From UBA1876 sp003446665 (GTDB lineage Bacteria; Synergistota; Synergistia; Synergistales; Thermovirgaceae): 64,000 nucleotides of DNA. Under the pieces are notes generated by a model, which was not told the origin of the DNA, made no database searches, and worked only from the letters and a program-made list of their open reading frames with translations. Where the stretch lies: positions 2,108,001-2,172,000 of the forward strand of contig CP159918.1 of assembly GCA_040616305.1 (NCBI GenBank), in the 5' to 3' direction. Position 1 is the first letter of the stretch; each line of letters begins with the position of its first letter. Both the position numbers and the translations under genes were made by a program. Of this stretch, positions 8,930 to 18,682 are shown piece after piece.

Positions 8930-10057
8930 TTATCGGCAATCTTTATAAATCCTCCTGTATTCCCCGGCAATCTTCGCCCAATCGAATTTATCACTGAGCT
9001 GGATACAATTCCTGGATATGGTTTCGTAGTTTCCCATGATATCTATAATTCTGTCGGCGATTTCCCCTTCATTTTTGCTATCAACATGATACCCGACGGT
9101 TCCTTCTTCAAACTGTTTGTCAAAGCCCTGGCCTTTTGAGTATATAACCGGAAGTCCCTGAGTCATGGCTTCGGGATAGACGAGGCCGAAGGTCTCTGTT
9201 ATCGAGGGGAGGACGAAAACATCAGCGGCTCGGTAATAATTGATGAGCTCCTCTTTTGGTTTGGGCGGAACACATTTTACAAAAGGATACTTTTGGAGCG
9301 CACGGAAAATCTTTTTGTCCTTTTGTTCCCCCACGATCGTGTACATCACATCATATCCTCTATTGATGAGTATTTCTGCAGCTTTTGCTACTGTGAGGTT
9401 GTTTTTTCTTTTGATAATTTTGCCAACAGTTAGAAGTCGTATTTTGGTTTCCTCTTTAGTTTGATGCGCGTTTTGATTTTGAAGTTTGTTCTGATGCCAA
9501 AATTCATCAATTCCGTTACATATTACGCAGCTTTTCATTTCCAATTCTCTTGTTAGTGATTTCGGAATATACCTATCAAAAACTAACTTTTTATGGGGTT
9601 CGTTGATAAACACCACCATCTTTGCCTCATCCAAAATTTTTAAAGCGGTTTTCCTTAAATGAGGCATGTAACGGAAAAAGGTGAAGATATCAGTAGCTCT
9701 GACGGCAACAACATATGGGATCCCAAGCTGTTTGCTTAATTTCCAAGTCACATATCCGTTAGAAAAAAGCGAATGGGCGTGAATGACGTCGAATTTTTCG
9801 CCTGAAAACCTTCTTCTCGCTTCTTTGAGAATTTTTGTGTGTTTTACATGAAATATAAAGCGATCCATGGGATTGTGAGTCTTCATAACTTGAGAATACT
9901 CGCCGAATTGTTTCTTTTTTGCTGGATCGAGGTTATAAGGAACTGGAACAAAAACAGTAATATCAAGCCCTATTCTAAGCTGGGCTTCATAAAAATTTTT
10001 ATAAAAACCGGGAGAACCTGAAGCAGCGTAGTACGAATTGATGTGGAGTACCTTCAA
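8930..10057 (-). CDS. Family 4 glycosyltransferase
   Basis: A 375-residue GT-B retaining transferase. The N-terminus (KVLHINSYYAASGSPGFYK) fits the acceptor domain. The C-terminal half contains ICNGIDEFWH, LLTVGKIIKRKNNLTVAKA and FVLPSITETFGLVYPEAM, the nucleotide-sugar-binding E(x7)E region of GT4 enzymes. It starts with TTG, supported by AAAGGTG about nine bases upstream. It likely adds one sugar of the repeat unit in the cytoplasm. Confidence 0.82.
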   Translation of the reverse strand: MKVLHINSYYAASGSPGFYKNFYEAQLRIGLDITVFVPVPYNLDPAKKKQFGEYSQVMKTHNPMDRFIFHVKHTKILKEARRRFSGEKFDVIHAHSLFSNGYVTWKLSKQLGIPYVVAVRATDIFTFFRYMPHLRKTALKILDEAKMVVFINEPHKKLVFDRYIPKSLTRELEMKSCVICNGIDEFWHQNKLQNQNAHQTKEETKIRLLTVGKIIKRKNNLTVAKAAEILINRGYDVMYTIVGEQKDKKIFRALQKYPFVKCVPPKPKEELINYYRAADVFVLPSITETFGLVYPEAMTQGLPVIYSKGQGFDKQFEEGTVGYHVDSKNEGEIADRIIDIMGNYETISRNCIQLSDKFDWAKIAGEYRRIYKDCR

Positions 10058-10141
10058 GAAACGTCACCTTTCTCTAGCCGTATGTCTCTCTTTTTCACGG
10101 ACATGAACTCCTGCAGGCTGCCTTGTGGCGTTTCTGCTACT

Positions 10142-11179
10142 TTACCTCGGCATCGCACAGGGTTTCACCTGTCCGCCGGAAAGGGCGGATTGATATGCCG
10201 CCTGGATGATTTCCACGGTCTTTCGGCCTTCGCGTCCTTCCACGATCCCGTTGGTGTTGCCTTTCAAAGCCTCGATGACGTGGCTATAGAAGTCAAGGTG
10301 CCCGAAGCCGTAGACTGAAGTAGGGTTGGTATTGGCCTGTTCGACTTCTTCGTCCATGGGGTGGGGCTGATCGAACTCCCAGGCGTCTATCCTGTTGAGG
10401 GCAATGCCCCCTATCCTGACGGTGCCCTTTTCCCCAATGACAGTGATGCTTCCCTCAAGATTTTTGGGATATGTCAGGGTGGTGACGTTGATGCTTCCCA
10501 GGGCGCCGCTTCGGTAGCGGAGGTTGACCACGATGGTGTCCTCGGCCTCGATGCGCCTTGCAAGAGTGGCGCTGAAGGCCTGGACGCTTTCCACGGCTCC
10601 GCCCATCCACTGCATGAGATCCACGTAGTGGGCAGCCTGGTTGCAGAGGCATCCGCCGTCGAATTCCCAGGCGCCCCGCCAGGGGGCTTGGTTGTAGTAG
10701 TCCTGGGGGCGTGTCCAGAGGACGTTTGAAAGCAGCATGTAAATCCTGCTGAAGCGGTTTTCGTCCAGGGCTTTTTTGAGAAGCTGGACGGTCTTGTTGA
10801 ACCGGTTCTGCTTGACGACGAAATAGCGGATGCCTGCCTCGTCGCAGGCGTCGATGGCGGCGTCTACTTCCGAGAGTTTTGTGCCCGCGGGCTTTTCGGA
10901 AAGAACGTGTTTTCCCGCCTGGGCGGCCATGATGGTGTGTCTGGGGTGCATGCCAGAGGGCGTGCAGATGGAGACGATGTCGATGTCTTTTTCCTTGAGC
11001 AGGTCCTCGTAGCTGGTAAAGGCTTTGCTGTTTGTTTCTTTGGCCGCGGCTTTGGCCCTTTCGGGGATGATGTCGCAGCAGGCGACGAGCTTGGCTTTGC
11101 CGTCTGCTTCAAGCTGTTTGAGACTTTCTATGTGGTTTTTGCAGATCCGGCCGCAGCCGACGAGGGCGAATCTGTACAT
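10142..11179 (-). CDS. UDP-N-acetyl-2-amino-2-deoxyglucuronate dehydrogenase-like (WbpB/WlbA) Gfo/Idh/MocA oxidoreductase
   Basis: A 345-residue NAD-dependent sugar dehydrogenase. Rossmann loop ALVGCGRICKNH, then SEKPAGTKLSEVD with the catalytic Lys of the family. TRPQDYYNQAPWRGAWEFDG and NQAAHYVDLMQWM are very close to WbpB/WlbA, which oxidise C3 of UDP-GlcNAc uronic acid before an aminotransferase acts. The start at 11179 has GGAGG seven bases upstream. The WbpA-like gene lies directly upstream, matching this pathway. Confidence 0.8.
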   Translation of the reverse strand: MYRFALVGCGRICKNHIESLKQLEADGKAKLVACCDIIPERAKAAAKETNSKAFTSYEDLLKEKDIDIVSICTPSGMHPRHTIMAAQAGKHVLSEKPAGTKLSEVDAAIDACDEAGIRYFVVKQNRFNKTVQLLKKALDENRFSRIYMLLSNVLWTRPQDYYNQAPWRGAWEFDGGCLCNQAAHYVDLMQWMGGAVESVQAFSATLARRIEAEDTIVVNLRYRSGALGSINVTTLTYPKNLEGSITVIGEKGTVRIGGIALNRIDAWEFDQPHPMDEEVEQANTNPTSVYGFGHLDFYSHVIEALKGNTNGIVEGREGRKTVEIIQAAYQSALSGGQVKPCAMPR

Positions 11180-11202
11180 GGTATTTCCTCCCTGCATGTT
11201 TT

Positions 11203-12522
11203 CTAAAGAAGGTGGACGTTTTCAAACGTCCCGGGTTCTTCTTCGAGAAGCTGATAGATGATGTTTTTGGTGTCAAAGACCAGCGGGGCGTTATCGATAA
11301 CGGTCCTGTAGTCGATGTTTTTCTTGTGTCCTGTGGTGATGACGGCAGCATCACAGCCACTGGCCAGTTCCGCCGTAAGGGGCTTTGAGGAAACGATTTT
11401 ACCGCCTCGCTCTATTTCATGGCAGTAGGGATCATGATACTCGACGACGGCCCCTTTTTGTTCGAGCAGATCCCAGACCTTGAGTGCCGGCGATTCCCGA
11501 AGGTCCTCGATATCTCCCTTGTAGGCGATGCCCAGAAGAAGAATCCGGCTGTTTTTGAGGGGTTTCTCGCGCTGGTTCAGCAGGTCCCCGAGACGGTGCA
11601 CCACGTATTCGGGCATGCCGTCGTTGATCTCCCCGGCGAGCTCGATGAAGCGGGTGTGATAGCCTGCTGCCCTGGCTCTATAAGTCAAATAAAAAGGATC
11701 TATGGGAATGCAGTGCCCTCCGACGCCGGGGCCCGGGTAAAAGGGGACAAAGCCGAAGGGCTTTGTAGCCGCGGCATCGATGACCTCCCAGACGTTGATC
11801 CCAAGCTTCTCGCAGATGACGGCCATTTCGTTGGCCAGTGCGCAGTTGACGATGCGGAAGGTGTTTTCCAGGATTTTGGTCATCTCCGCTTCCTTGGGGC
11901 TTGTTACGGCAAAGACAGGGGCATCGAGCACAGCTTCATAAAGAGCCTTGGCGTGTTCTGTGCACGCCTCTGTGCAGCCGCCAACGACCTTGGGGGTATT
12001 CTTTGTCTTGTATCTGAGATTACCCGGATCGACCCGCTCGGGGGAAAAGGCCAGGAAGAAATCTGTTCCCACCTCAAGCCCTGATTTTTCGAGGATGGGT
12101 TTGAGAACTTCTTCCGTTGTTCCGGGCCACGTGGTGGATTCCAGGATCACCAGCATGTTTTTTTTGAGGTATGAAGCAAGATGGTTCCCTGTCGCCTCGA
12201 TGTAGGAGAGGTCGGGCTGCTTGAAGACGTTCAAGGGAGTGGGGACGCATATGGCGATGACGTCACACTCGGCAAGACGCGAGAAGTCTTCTGTGGCGGA
12301 AAGTTTGCCCTTTTGGACAAGTTCTTCGAGCTCTCCCTGGACGACGTCGCCGATGTAGTTTTCGCCTCTGTTGACCTTGTCCACCTTCTGCTTCTGAATG
12401 TCGAACCCCAAAACGTTGAAACCTGCCTTGGCCTTTTCCACGGCCAAAGGTAGGCCCACGTAACCGAGGCCAATGACGCCGATGAAAGTCGATTTATTCT
12501 TGATTTTTTCAATAAAGGACAT
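11203..12522 (-). CDS. wbpA: UDP-N-acetyl-D-glucosamine 6-dehydrogenase (WbpA-like)
   Basis: A 439-residue UDP-sugar dehydrogenase that oxidises C6 of UDP-GlcNAc to the uronic acid. Visible: IGLGYVGLPLAVEKAKAG (NAD binding), FLAFSPERVDPG, and GPGVGGHCIPIDPFYLTY with the catalytic Cys. The 12522 start is chosen because GAGGAG stands before it; the longer frame overlaps the SDR gene. Together with the WlbA-like gene it would feed a 2,3-diamino-uronic acid. Confidence 0.88.
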   Translation of the reverse strand: MSFIEKIKNKSTFIGVIGLGYVGLPLAVEKAKAGFNVLGFDIQKQKVDKVNRGENYIGDVVQGELEELVQKGKLSATEDFSRLAECDVIAICVPTPLNVFKQPDLSYIEATGNHLASYLKKNMLVILESTTWPGTTEEVLKPILEKSGLEVGTDFFLAFSPERVDPGNLRYKTKNTPKVVGGCTEACTEHAKALYEAVLDAPVFAVTSPKEAEMTKILENTFRIVNCALANEMAVICEKLGINVWEVIDAAATKPFGFVPFYPGPGVGGHCIPIDPFYLTYRARAAGYHTRFIELAGEINDGMPEYVVHRLGDLLNQREKPLKNSRILLLGIAYKGDIEDLRESPALKVWDLLEQKGAVVEYHDPYCHEIERGGKIVSSKPLTAELASGCDAAVITTGHKKNIDYRTVIDNAPLVFDTKNIIYQLLEEEPGTFENVHLL

Positions 12523-12547
12523 ATATGTATCTCCTCTTTCAATAGCC

Positions 12548-13318
12548 CTATTTTGCCGAATACCCTCCATCCAACACCAGATTGGTTCCCGTCGTCCATC
12601 GCGCAGCATCGCTTAAAAGAAAACAAATGCTTTTTGCCACATCTTCCGGTTCACCAAGCCCGAGAGGATGTTTATTCGTAACAGCTGAATCAAACGAATC
12701 TTGGTTCGGGTAAAACCTTTTTATAGATTCCAACATGGGTGTTTTCACCCAACCTGGACAGACAGAATTAAAGCGAACCCCTTTTGGGGCATATTCGATA
12801 GCGAGTGAGCGAATCGCTGATACCAGCGCACCCTTCACCGAAGAATATGTTGACAGTCCTTCCGAGCCAAATACTGCCGCTACAGAAGAAACAGCTACAA
12901 TCGAAGCACCTGAGGAATCAATGTTTCTCTTTGAACAAACAGCCTGAGAGAGCGAGAAGAACGTTGTTACATGGAGATCATAAAGCCGACGATACTCTGT
13001 TGGGTCAAAGGCTCTTAGAGGTGTCACCGCAAAATCGCCCGCCGAGTGGACAAGACCCGCTATTGGTCCTAACTCTTCCCTGACGAAAGCGACGAAGTCC
13101 GGAATCTGCATGATTTCATAGAGGTCAAACGCAAAGGCTCGTGAAGCGCCTACAGGCATTCCTTTTTGGGCCTCATTGAGTTTCGCTTCGTTACGCGAAA
13201 CCATGGCGACAGTCCCGCCAAGGTCACAAATCATTCTTGAAGTAGCCAGACCAATTCCAGACGATGCTCCGGTAACGATTATGTTCTTCCCGGAAAGATC
13301 CATGGGGTTATGCGTCAC
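12548..13318 (-). CDS. Short-chain dehydrogenase/reductase (FabG-like) of the acyl module
   Basis: A 256-residue classical SDR: IIVTGASSGIGLATSRM for NAD(P)H binding, NxAG-like HSAG, catalytic Ser in VAVSSVAAVFG and Tyr/Lys in STYSSVKGAL. It begins at a GTG whose bases overlap the stop of the carrier-protein gene. Sitting next to ACP and a FabH-like ketosynthase, the likely role is reducing a 3-oxoacyl-ACP to 3-hydroxyacyl-ACP for sugar acylation. A sugar substrate cannot be excluded. Confidence 0.8.
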   Translation of the reverse strand: MTHNPMDLSGKNIIVTGASSGIGLATSRMICDLGGTVAMVSRNEAKLNEAQKGMPVGASRAFAFDLYEIMQIPDFVAFVREELGPIAGLVHSAGDFAVTPLRAFDPTEYRRLYDLHVTTFFSLSQAVCSKRNIDSSGASIVAVSSVAAVFGSEGLSTYSSVKGALVSAIRSLAIEYAPKGVRFNSVCPGWVKTPMLESIKRFYPNQDSFDSAVTNKHPLGLGEPEDVAKSICFLLSDAARWTTGTNLVLDGGYSAK

Positions 13319-13554
13319 TTCTTTTCAACCTCTTTTTTTCCCATTCGTTCGAGAATGTCTTCCACTGTCACAAGCGCCTGGATTTCTTCAGGCTGCAACC
13401 GAACTGAGAAGTGCTTGTCAAGCATAGCTATCAGTGAAACTACACCAAGAGAATCCCATTCCTCCAGATCCTCGAGCCTTGTTTCCGGTTTCAGTGTTCC
13501 AGGTTCCGCATCGAGAGCATTCGTTATCAGAACAAGTTTGTCTTGAAGATTCAA
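13315..13554 (-). CDS. Acyl carrier protein
   Basis: A 79-residue acidic protein of the right size for an ACP. The phosphopantetheine attachment motif is EEWDSLGVVSLI, with Ser35 as the expected modified residue. The TTG start at 13554 is chosen because AGGAG lies ten bases upstream and it gives a normal ACP length; the longer open frame runs into the ketosynthase gene. It is probably a dedicated carrier, not the fatty-acid-synthesis ACP, because it is embedded in the sugar locus. Confidence 0.82.
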   Translation of the reverse strand: MNLQDKLVLITNALDAEPGTLKPETRLEDLEEWDSLGVVSLIAMLDKHFSVRLQPEEIQALVTVEDILERMGKKEVEKK

Positions 13555-13579
13555 TTGAACATCACTCCTAATCTTGAAT

Positions 13580-14587
13580 TTACCATTCGATGATACAGCC
13601 AGCCCAGGAGTAGCCAACACCGAATCCTACAAGCATCAGTGTGTCGCCGGGTTGTATTTTCCCTTCGTCTGCGGCATCCCTCAGGGCAATGGGTATGGTA
13701 GCGCTGACCGTGTTGCCTTTTTCAGCCATATTGAAATAAAACTTTTCCTCCGGGATGCCGATTTTATCTCTCAGACTGTCCAGCATGAATTTGGTGGCCT
13801 GATGAAAAACAAAAAGGTCGATGTCTTGGATTTCAAGTCCAGCTTTGTTCATCAAGGATTCAACCGCACCAGGCACAGTGTCAAGGGTAAAGTTGAAGAT
13901 GGCCGGTCCATTCATGTAAAGGTTGTTCAGAGAACGGGTATTCCCTTGTTCATCTGTTATCTCTTTTGCCGTTTCTTCTGTTCGGGGCATGGCCATTCCG
14001 CCTGCGGGAACTATGAGGTTTCCTGCTCCCTTGCCATCTGTCCCGAAGATAAATTCCCCTATTTTGCAGGATTCCCCCTCTTTATGAGTAACAAGGGTTG
14101 CGGCAGCTCCATCTCCGAATATGGTCCTGACGCTCTTGTCTTTGGGATGGATATGTTTCGTGTATGTCTCCACTGTAATAAGCAATATATTCTTGGCCAT
14201 ATCCCCCATAATCAGCCCCTTGGCCAAGGCGAGACCGTTCACGAAACCGGAGCAGCCAAGGTTGAAGTCAAGGGCTCCGCAGCTTGTAGGAAGACCGACG
14301 AGGTCTTGGACTATGCAAGCTGTTGTCGGGAGGAAATGGTCAGGGCTTTGTGTACAGAGCAGCAGGAAGTCGATCCTTTCTTTCGGGTAACCGGATTCGG
14401 AAAACAACTTTTTCGCGGCTCTTGCTGCAAGCAGGGATGTTGTTTCCGTCGTCGCAATATGGCGTGTCCGGATTCCCGTTTTGCGGTAAATCTTTTTACT
14501 GTTCCAGTTTGTGCCGTATTCTTCGGCAAGATCTTCATTTGAAATCGTCGTCTCGGGTAGGTAATAGGAAACATGATTGATTTGCAA
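13580..14587 (-). CDS. 3-oxoacyl-ACP synthase III-like (FabH-type) ketosynthase
   Basis: A protein of about 335 residues with the full KAS III triad: Cys in DFNLGCSGFVNGLAL, His in FVFHQATKFM and Asn in KGNTVSATIP. It would condense an acyl-CoA starter with malonyl-ACP to start a short 3-oxoacyl chain. I favour the TTG at 14587 (GAGGGAG upstream) over the GTG at 14602, which overlaps the previous stop. The gene lies between the acyltransferase and ACP genes. Confidence 0.82.
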   Translation of the reverse strand: MQINHVSYYLPETTISNEDLAEEYGTNWNSKKIYRKTGIRTRHIATTETTSLLAARAAKKLFSESGYPKERIDFLLLCTQSPDHFLPTTACIVQDLVGLPTSCGALDFNLGCSGFVNGLALAKGLIMGDMAKNILLITVETYTKHIHPKDKSVRTIFGDGAAATLVTHKEGESCKIGEFIFGTDGKGAGNLIVPAGGMAMPRTEETAKEITDEQGNTRSLNNLYMNGPAIFNFTLDTVPGAVESLMNKAGLEIQDIDLFVFHQATKFMLDSLRDKIGIPEEKFYFNMAEKGNTVSATIPIALRDAADEGKIQPGDTLMLVGFGVGYSWAGCIIEW

Positions 14588-14598
14588 TTGCGACTCCC

Positions 14599-15498
14599 TC
14601 ACTGTTTTGCTTTGCTATAGGAAAGTAAATTTTCTTGGTGATCAATTGCAAAATTGCCGGAAACCTTTTGCCCAGAAACCACATCTGAAATTACCACAGA
14701 TCCAAGTGCTATAAAAGCGTCATTACCCACATCTATACCATTGCTGATTGTTGTACCTGGGCCTATCCAAGCATTTTCCCCTATGGAGACATTACCAGCA
14801 ATTGTTGCGTGGGCCGCAACCTTTGTGCCTCTGCCAATTGTCACCCCGTGTGCAACATGGACAAGACAATCAATAAATACTTCATCAGCGATAACGTTTT
14901 CTGAGCCTAGAAAGATCGATTTGCATATCGTGGAGTTCGAAAATATATCAACATTCTCCCCGATTTTCAATTTCCCCAAATGGGGGATAACAAGAGGTTT
15001 TCCATCAACCCTTGTTATTTCAAAACCCTCAGCTCCCAAGACAACACCTGATCGAATTTTCGTCCCATTTCCTACAGAGACACCTGGTTTAATAATAGCG
15101 CCATCTTCAATAACACAGTTCTCACCTATCTGAACATTTTTAGGAGAGATGACAGCAGATGGAGCTATTTTTGCCGTGGAAGAGATAAATGTTGTTGTAT
15201 CTTCTTTGTTCCAACTCGAGGTGCAAAGATGAACTTTATAAAACAATTCTCTAGGCTTTTCGTGAATGATTATGCCGACCTCCGATTCTCGTCGTATCTG
15301 GTCTGCAACTATTTCCGTACAGATGACTGATGAAATGTTCGAGTTTTTTCTAAGTATAGAAACGTATTTTTTTTCTGCAATGAAAGTCAAAGTTTGACTG
15401 CGGTTCGCATACCTTGCCTTATGTAAGAAATCGAAAACCCCGTCCCTGACCACTCGCCCTTCCTCAAGCTCTTTAACAATTTGAGAAAGCTTTAGCAC
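14599..15498 (-). CDS. LpxD-like left-handed beta-helix N-acyltransferase
   Basis: About 300 residues. The N-terminal third resembles the uridine-binding domain of LpxD. The rest is hexapeptide repeats (I-x-E-N-x-x-I pattern) ending in VHVAHGVTIGRGTKVAAHATI, which contains the catalytic His region of LpxD. LpxD transfers a 3-hydroxyacyl group from ACP to an amino sugar. Here the partner ACP and chain-building enzymes are next door, so a polysaccharide or nucleotide-sugar amine is the likely acceptor. The start is a GTG with AAAGGA nine bases upstream. It may be a second LpxD used for lipid A, but the context argues against that. Confidence 0.75.
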   Translation of the reverse strand: MLKLSQIVKELEEGRVVRDGVFDFLHKARYANRSQTLTFIAEKKYVSILRKNSNISSVICTEIVADQIRRESEVGIIIHEKPRELFYKVHLCTSSWNKEDTTTFISSTAKIAPSAVISPKNVQIGENCVIEDGAIIKPGVSVGNGTKIRSGVVLGAEGFEITRVDGKPLVIPHLGKLKIGENVDIFSNSTICKSIFLGSENVIADEVFIDCLVHVAHGVTIGRGTKVAAHATIAGNVSIGENAWIGPGTTISNGIDVGNDAFIALGSVVISDVVSGQKVSGNFAIDHQENLLSYSKAKQ

Positions 15499-15550
15499 TA
15501 AAACCATTCCTTTCATGCTATTCCGCTGTTAGATTTTAAGTAATATCTTT

Positions 15551-16975
15551 GAGATACTGTCAAATTTTGTGGATTGAGGCCGCGTATCCTTCGACATATC
15601 TTATAGATCAGGCTGCTTCTTCCAAATCTCCGTCTACGAACCTTTTGTTTTCAAGTACAAGGGGTATAAATTCGTACCCCTTTATTCTTTTCCAGGTTCT
15701 TTGAGCTTCAAGAGCAAGTTTAAATACCATTGTCAGTGTTGCCATCCGGGTCCCACAGCCTTTGCTCCTTTTTGTCCGCAACCTGACTGTTGCGAAGGTC
15801 GATTCAACAGGATTGGTAGTCCTTATATGCACCCAGTGAGCTCCCGGGAAATCATAGAAATTGAACAGCACTTCCTTATCTTTCTCAAGACATTGGACCG
15901 CCTTTGAATATTTGTCCTTGTACGTTCTTACAAAATGATCATAGGCCTTCAATGCTTCCTCTCTGGTCGGGGCCATATACATTTCCTTTATATGCTCCCT
16001 GGCTTTGGATTGCATGCTTTTTTTGCAGTTTATCCAGGATATTAGCGGTCTTATGAACCCAGCATCGTTGTTCTTTTGTCTGCGGATATACTTCCCTGAG
16101 TGCCTTCCAAAATCCCATGGCTCCATCTCCCACTGCCAGGCGAGGACCCATATCAAGTCCTCTCCGTTTCAGATCGAGAAGCATTTCTTTCCAGCCTATG
16201 GTACTTTCCCTGTAACCGTCGCTTACCGCCAGGAGTTCTTTCTTCCCATGTTTGTCGGTGGCTATTATCACCAGAATGCAGCTTCTCTCATCGTCCAGTC
16301 TTATGTTGAAGTATATTCCATCCACCCAAAAGTAAACATATTCCTTATCGCTTAAGATCCCGCTTGCTCCATTCCCGGTATTGCTCTTCCCATTGGCTTT
16401 TGAGCCTCACCACTGTGGTCGCTGATAACCCATCTGCTTCCTTTCCAAGTATGGCTGAAAGCCTTGAGGAAAATCATTCGTAGAGATCCCTTTCAGATAC
16501 AAGGCCGGAAGAAGATTGTCTATACTTGGGATCCTCCTCAGATATCTTGGAAGAATTCTACTGCTAAAACCTTCTGTCCCTTCGCTCTTCTTTCGTAGTT
16601 TCCTGTCATCGATGCGAGGCTGTTTTACCTTTACCGGTCCTATTCCTGTAAGGAGTTCCCTTTCAGGGAGATATCCATTTCTTACTACTATGCGATGACC
16701 ATTTTCATCCAGTTCTTTCTGGTGTTTCTCTATATACTGCCGTACCTCAATTTCAATAGCAAGCTGTAGCATATCCTGGGCTCCCTTGTGCAGAACCTGT
16801 TCCAAGGCTGATGCAAAATCTTCCAGTGCTGGATTAGCTGTGGTTTTGTCAGTATAATTACTCAAAAGCGTATCCCCCTATTCGGTTTGTTATTTTGTGG
16901 TGAAATTGCTAACCGAAGGATACGCTTTTCCCTTTTCTACTTCTACCCCTCATCCACAACTTTTGATAATATCTC
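15551..16975. mobile_element. Degenerate IS256-family element
   Basis: A transposase pseudogene is bounded by imperfect inverted repeats of about 28 bp. The left end starts GAGATACTGTCAAATTTTGT at 15551; the right end, read on the other strand from 16975, starts GAGATATTATCAAAAGTTGT. IS256 elements normally leave 8-9 bp target duplications, but no exact duplication is seen at these ends. It lies inside the polysaccharide locus, between the glycosyltransferase and acyl-module genes. Confidence 0.75.
15608..16865 (-). pseudogene. IS256-family (mutator-type) transposase, frameshifted
   Basis: Three overlapping frames cover the family in order. The N-terminal part has VRQYIEKHQKELDENGHR and FSSRILPRYLRR. 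The central DDE part has YVYFWVDGIYF and GDGAMGFWKALREVYPQ. The C-terminal part has WVHIRTTNPVESTFATVRLR with the catalytic Glu. At least two frameshifts, near 16.4 kb and 16.0 kb, separate them, so no active enzyme can be made by normal decoding. Total length matches a 400-residue IS256 transposase. Confidence 0.85.
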
Positions 16976-17099
16976 AAATTCTTTTCGGAAGATCCGTATA
17001 TCGTAGCGGGTGTGTACGGAAGTCATATGGGTAACTTTCAATTTTCACATCACTATTCTGAATGCGAGCCTTTGCCTTAAAGGCTCCTGTAACGCATTT

Positions 17100-18332
17100 T
17101 TAATCGAGTTTGATCTCCTTCAGGCGAAGAAACAGCCGCTGTGCCAAAGATTCCCAATCGTAATGTGCTTTTGCGTATTCGACACCCTTCAAACCCATTT
17201 CTCTGCGGCTTTTCGCTCCCATCTCAAGCATGTTCCCGATGATCCCCGGTAATTCGTCTAATGTTGGAGCAACGAGCCCTGCTCCCGATTCTAGAACCGG
17301 GTTTTGCGCGCATTCTCCAACCATGATAATGGGCTTTCCTGCAGCATGATAATCCGCAAGTTTATTCAGGCTAATACCATAACGGTATAAACGACAAGGT
17401 ACCAGGTAAAAGATCAATGCGTCCGCCTTTGCCAGAACACTCGGTAGTTCTTTTTTGGGAACTGGATCTCGGAAGATTGCCGGTAAATTTTCCTGCTTTG
17501 CTCGCTCCTGGAGATGTTTTTTTCGCGGTCCGTCGCCGACAAGAACGAGCCTCACTTGAGGAAACCTTTCTTTAATCACGTGCATCTGATCCAGAATCTT
17601 GTCCAAGCCGTTCGCCAAGCCATGAGCACCAGTGTAATAGATGTCGAAAGTCTTTTTCTCCTCAGCATTCTGGGAGTTGTTTTGGGCCTTTTGAAACATT
17701 TCCACGTCAGTTCCGTTGGTAATCCAGAGGAATTTTTCGTCTGGAAGGCCAAATCTTTCTTTGTAATACTCTTTCATCAATGGTGCTGTAGTAATGATAA
17801 GATCTGCTGATTTTGCTAGTTTTTTGTCCAGATAATCAAGATACATGAGAAATGGATGCCATTGCGAGTAACCGCCAAGTTCTATTGGCGAAAGAGGCCA
17901 AAGGTCGCGGACTTCAAAAACAAAAGGAACGCCAAAAATTTTTGCCAGTCTCCTCGCGGCATCTGCTGCAAATAACGTCATTGAAGATCCAATAACAATG
18001 TCCGGTTTACTATAATTCCCAGCCTGCAATGTTTTAAATATGTCTCGTGAGAACATCCACATGTTCAGGATTCTTCCGAAGGAAGCATTGTTTTTGTATG
18101 GAAGAGTCGAAAATGTGAAAAACTCCACTCCTTCGAAATTCGTTTTTTGAGGATTGTCTTTCTTTGTTTTCTTTTTCTCCAAAACAGAAGACCCAAGATA
18201 AAGGTCAAAAGATGAATTGAAGATTTTCGTCTTGACTCCCTTTTTTACCAAGTGTTTCGTAATGTCGTAATGTCTTGTCAAACCGGGAGTATCCGGCGTT
18301 CGTGCATAATGATTTATTATCCATATATTCAT
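17100..18332 (-). CDS. Family 4 glycosyltransferase (WbuB-like)
   Basis: A 410-residue GT-B transferase. It begins MNIWIINHYARTPDTPGLTR, typical of WbuB/CapM-type enzymes that follow the initiating phosphoglycosyl transferase. ARRLAKIFGVPFVFEVRDLW and YTGAHGLANGLDKIL mark the two domains. The open frame extends 134 residues further upstream, but that stretch is the reverse reading of a decayed sugar-transferase gene and is not counted. Likely adds the second sugar to the undecaprenyl-linked primer. Confidence 0.83.
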   Translation of the reverse strand: MNIWIINHYARTPDTPGLTRHYDITKHLVKKGVKTKIFNSSFDLYLGSSVLEKKKTKKDNPQKTNFEGVEFFTFSTLPYKNNASFGRILNMWMFSRDIFKTLQAGNYSKPDIVIGSSMTLFAADAARRLAKIFGVPFVFEVRDLWPLSPIELGGYSQWHPFLMYLDYLDKKLAKSADLIITTAPLMKEYYKERFGLPDEKFLWITNGTDVEMFQKAQNNSQNAEEKKTFDIYYTGAHGLANGLDKILDQMHVIKERFPQVRLVLVGDGPRKKHLQERAKQENLPAIFRDPVPKKELPSVLAKADALIFYLVPCRLYRYGISLNKLADYHAAGKPIIMVGECAQNPVLESGAGLVAPTLDELPGIIGNMLEMGAKSRREMGLKGVEYAKAHYDWESLAQRLFLRLKEIKLD

Positions 18333-18358
18333 TTTTATCAGCTCCAGAGTCCGAACCT

Positions 18359-18682
18359 TTACCTCGCCCCGCGCATGATCAGCATGGTTTCGGCAGTCCA
18401 GAGGACTATTTGCAGGTACAGTGTAAGACTGCGATTTTTTACGTAGTAGAGGTCGTATTCCAGTTTTTTCTTTGCTTCTTCTACCGAGGCGGCGTAGGGG
18501 TATTTGGTCTGCGCCCAACCGGTGATGCCGGGTTTTACCAGCCACCTGTATCGGTAAAAGGGTATTTCTTCTGCGAACTGCTTTTCGAACTCGGGCTGTT
18601 CGGGCCTGGGGCCTACCAGGCTCATTTTTGATCTCAGAACATCCCAAAGCTGGGGGATCTCGTCCAGGCGCGTTTTTCGCAA
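18359..18682 (-). pseudogene. C-terminal fragment of an initiating sugar (phosphoglycosyl) transferase
   Basis: The 107-residue frame contains RKTRLDEIPQLWDVLRSKMS and LVGPRPE, the catalytic C-terminal signature of WcaJ/PglC-type transferases, then a typical amphipathic end. The N-terminal membrane helix and the first catalytic acidic residues are absent; upstream sequence is unrelated. An intact family member follows at 19042-19662, so this is a dead second copy. Confidence 0.75.

Noticed and set aside
15541..16984. Target-site duplication of the IS256 element
   Set aside because: The flanks AATATCTTT and AAATTCTTT are similar but not identical and do not align cleanly with the inverted repeat ends; not claimed.
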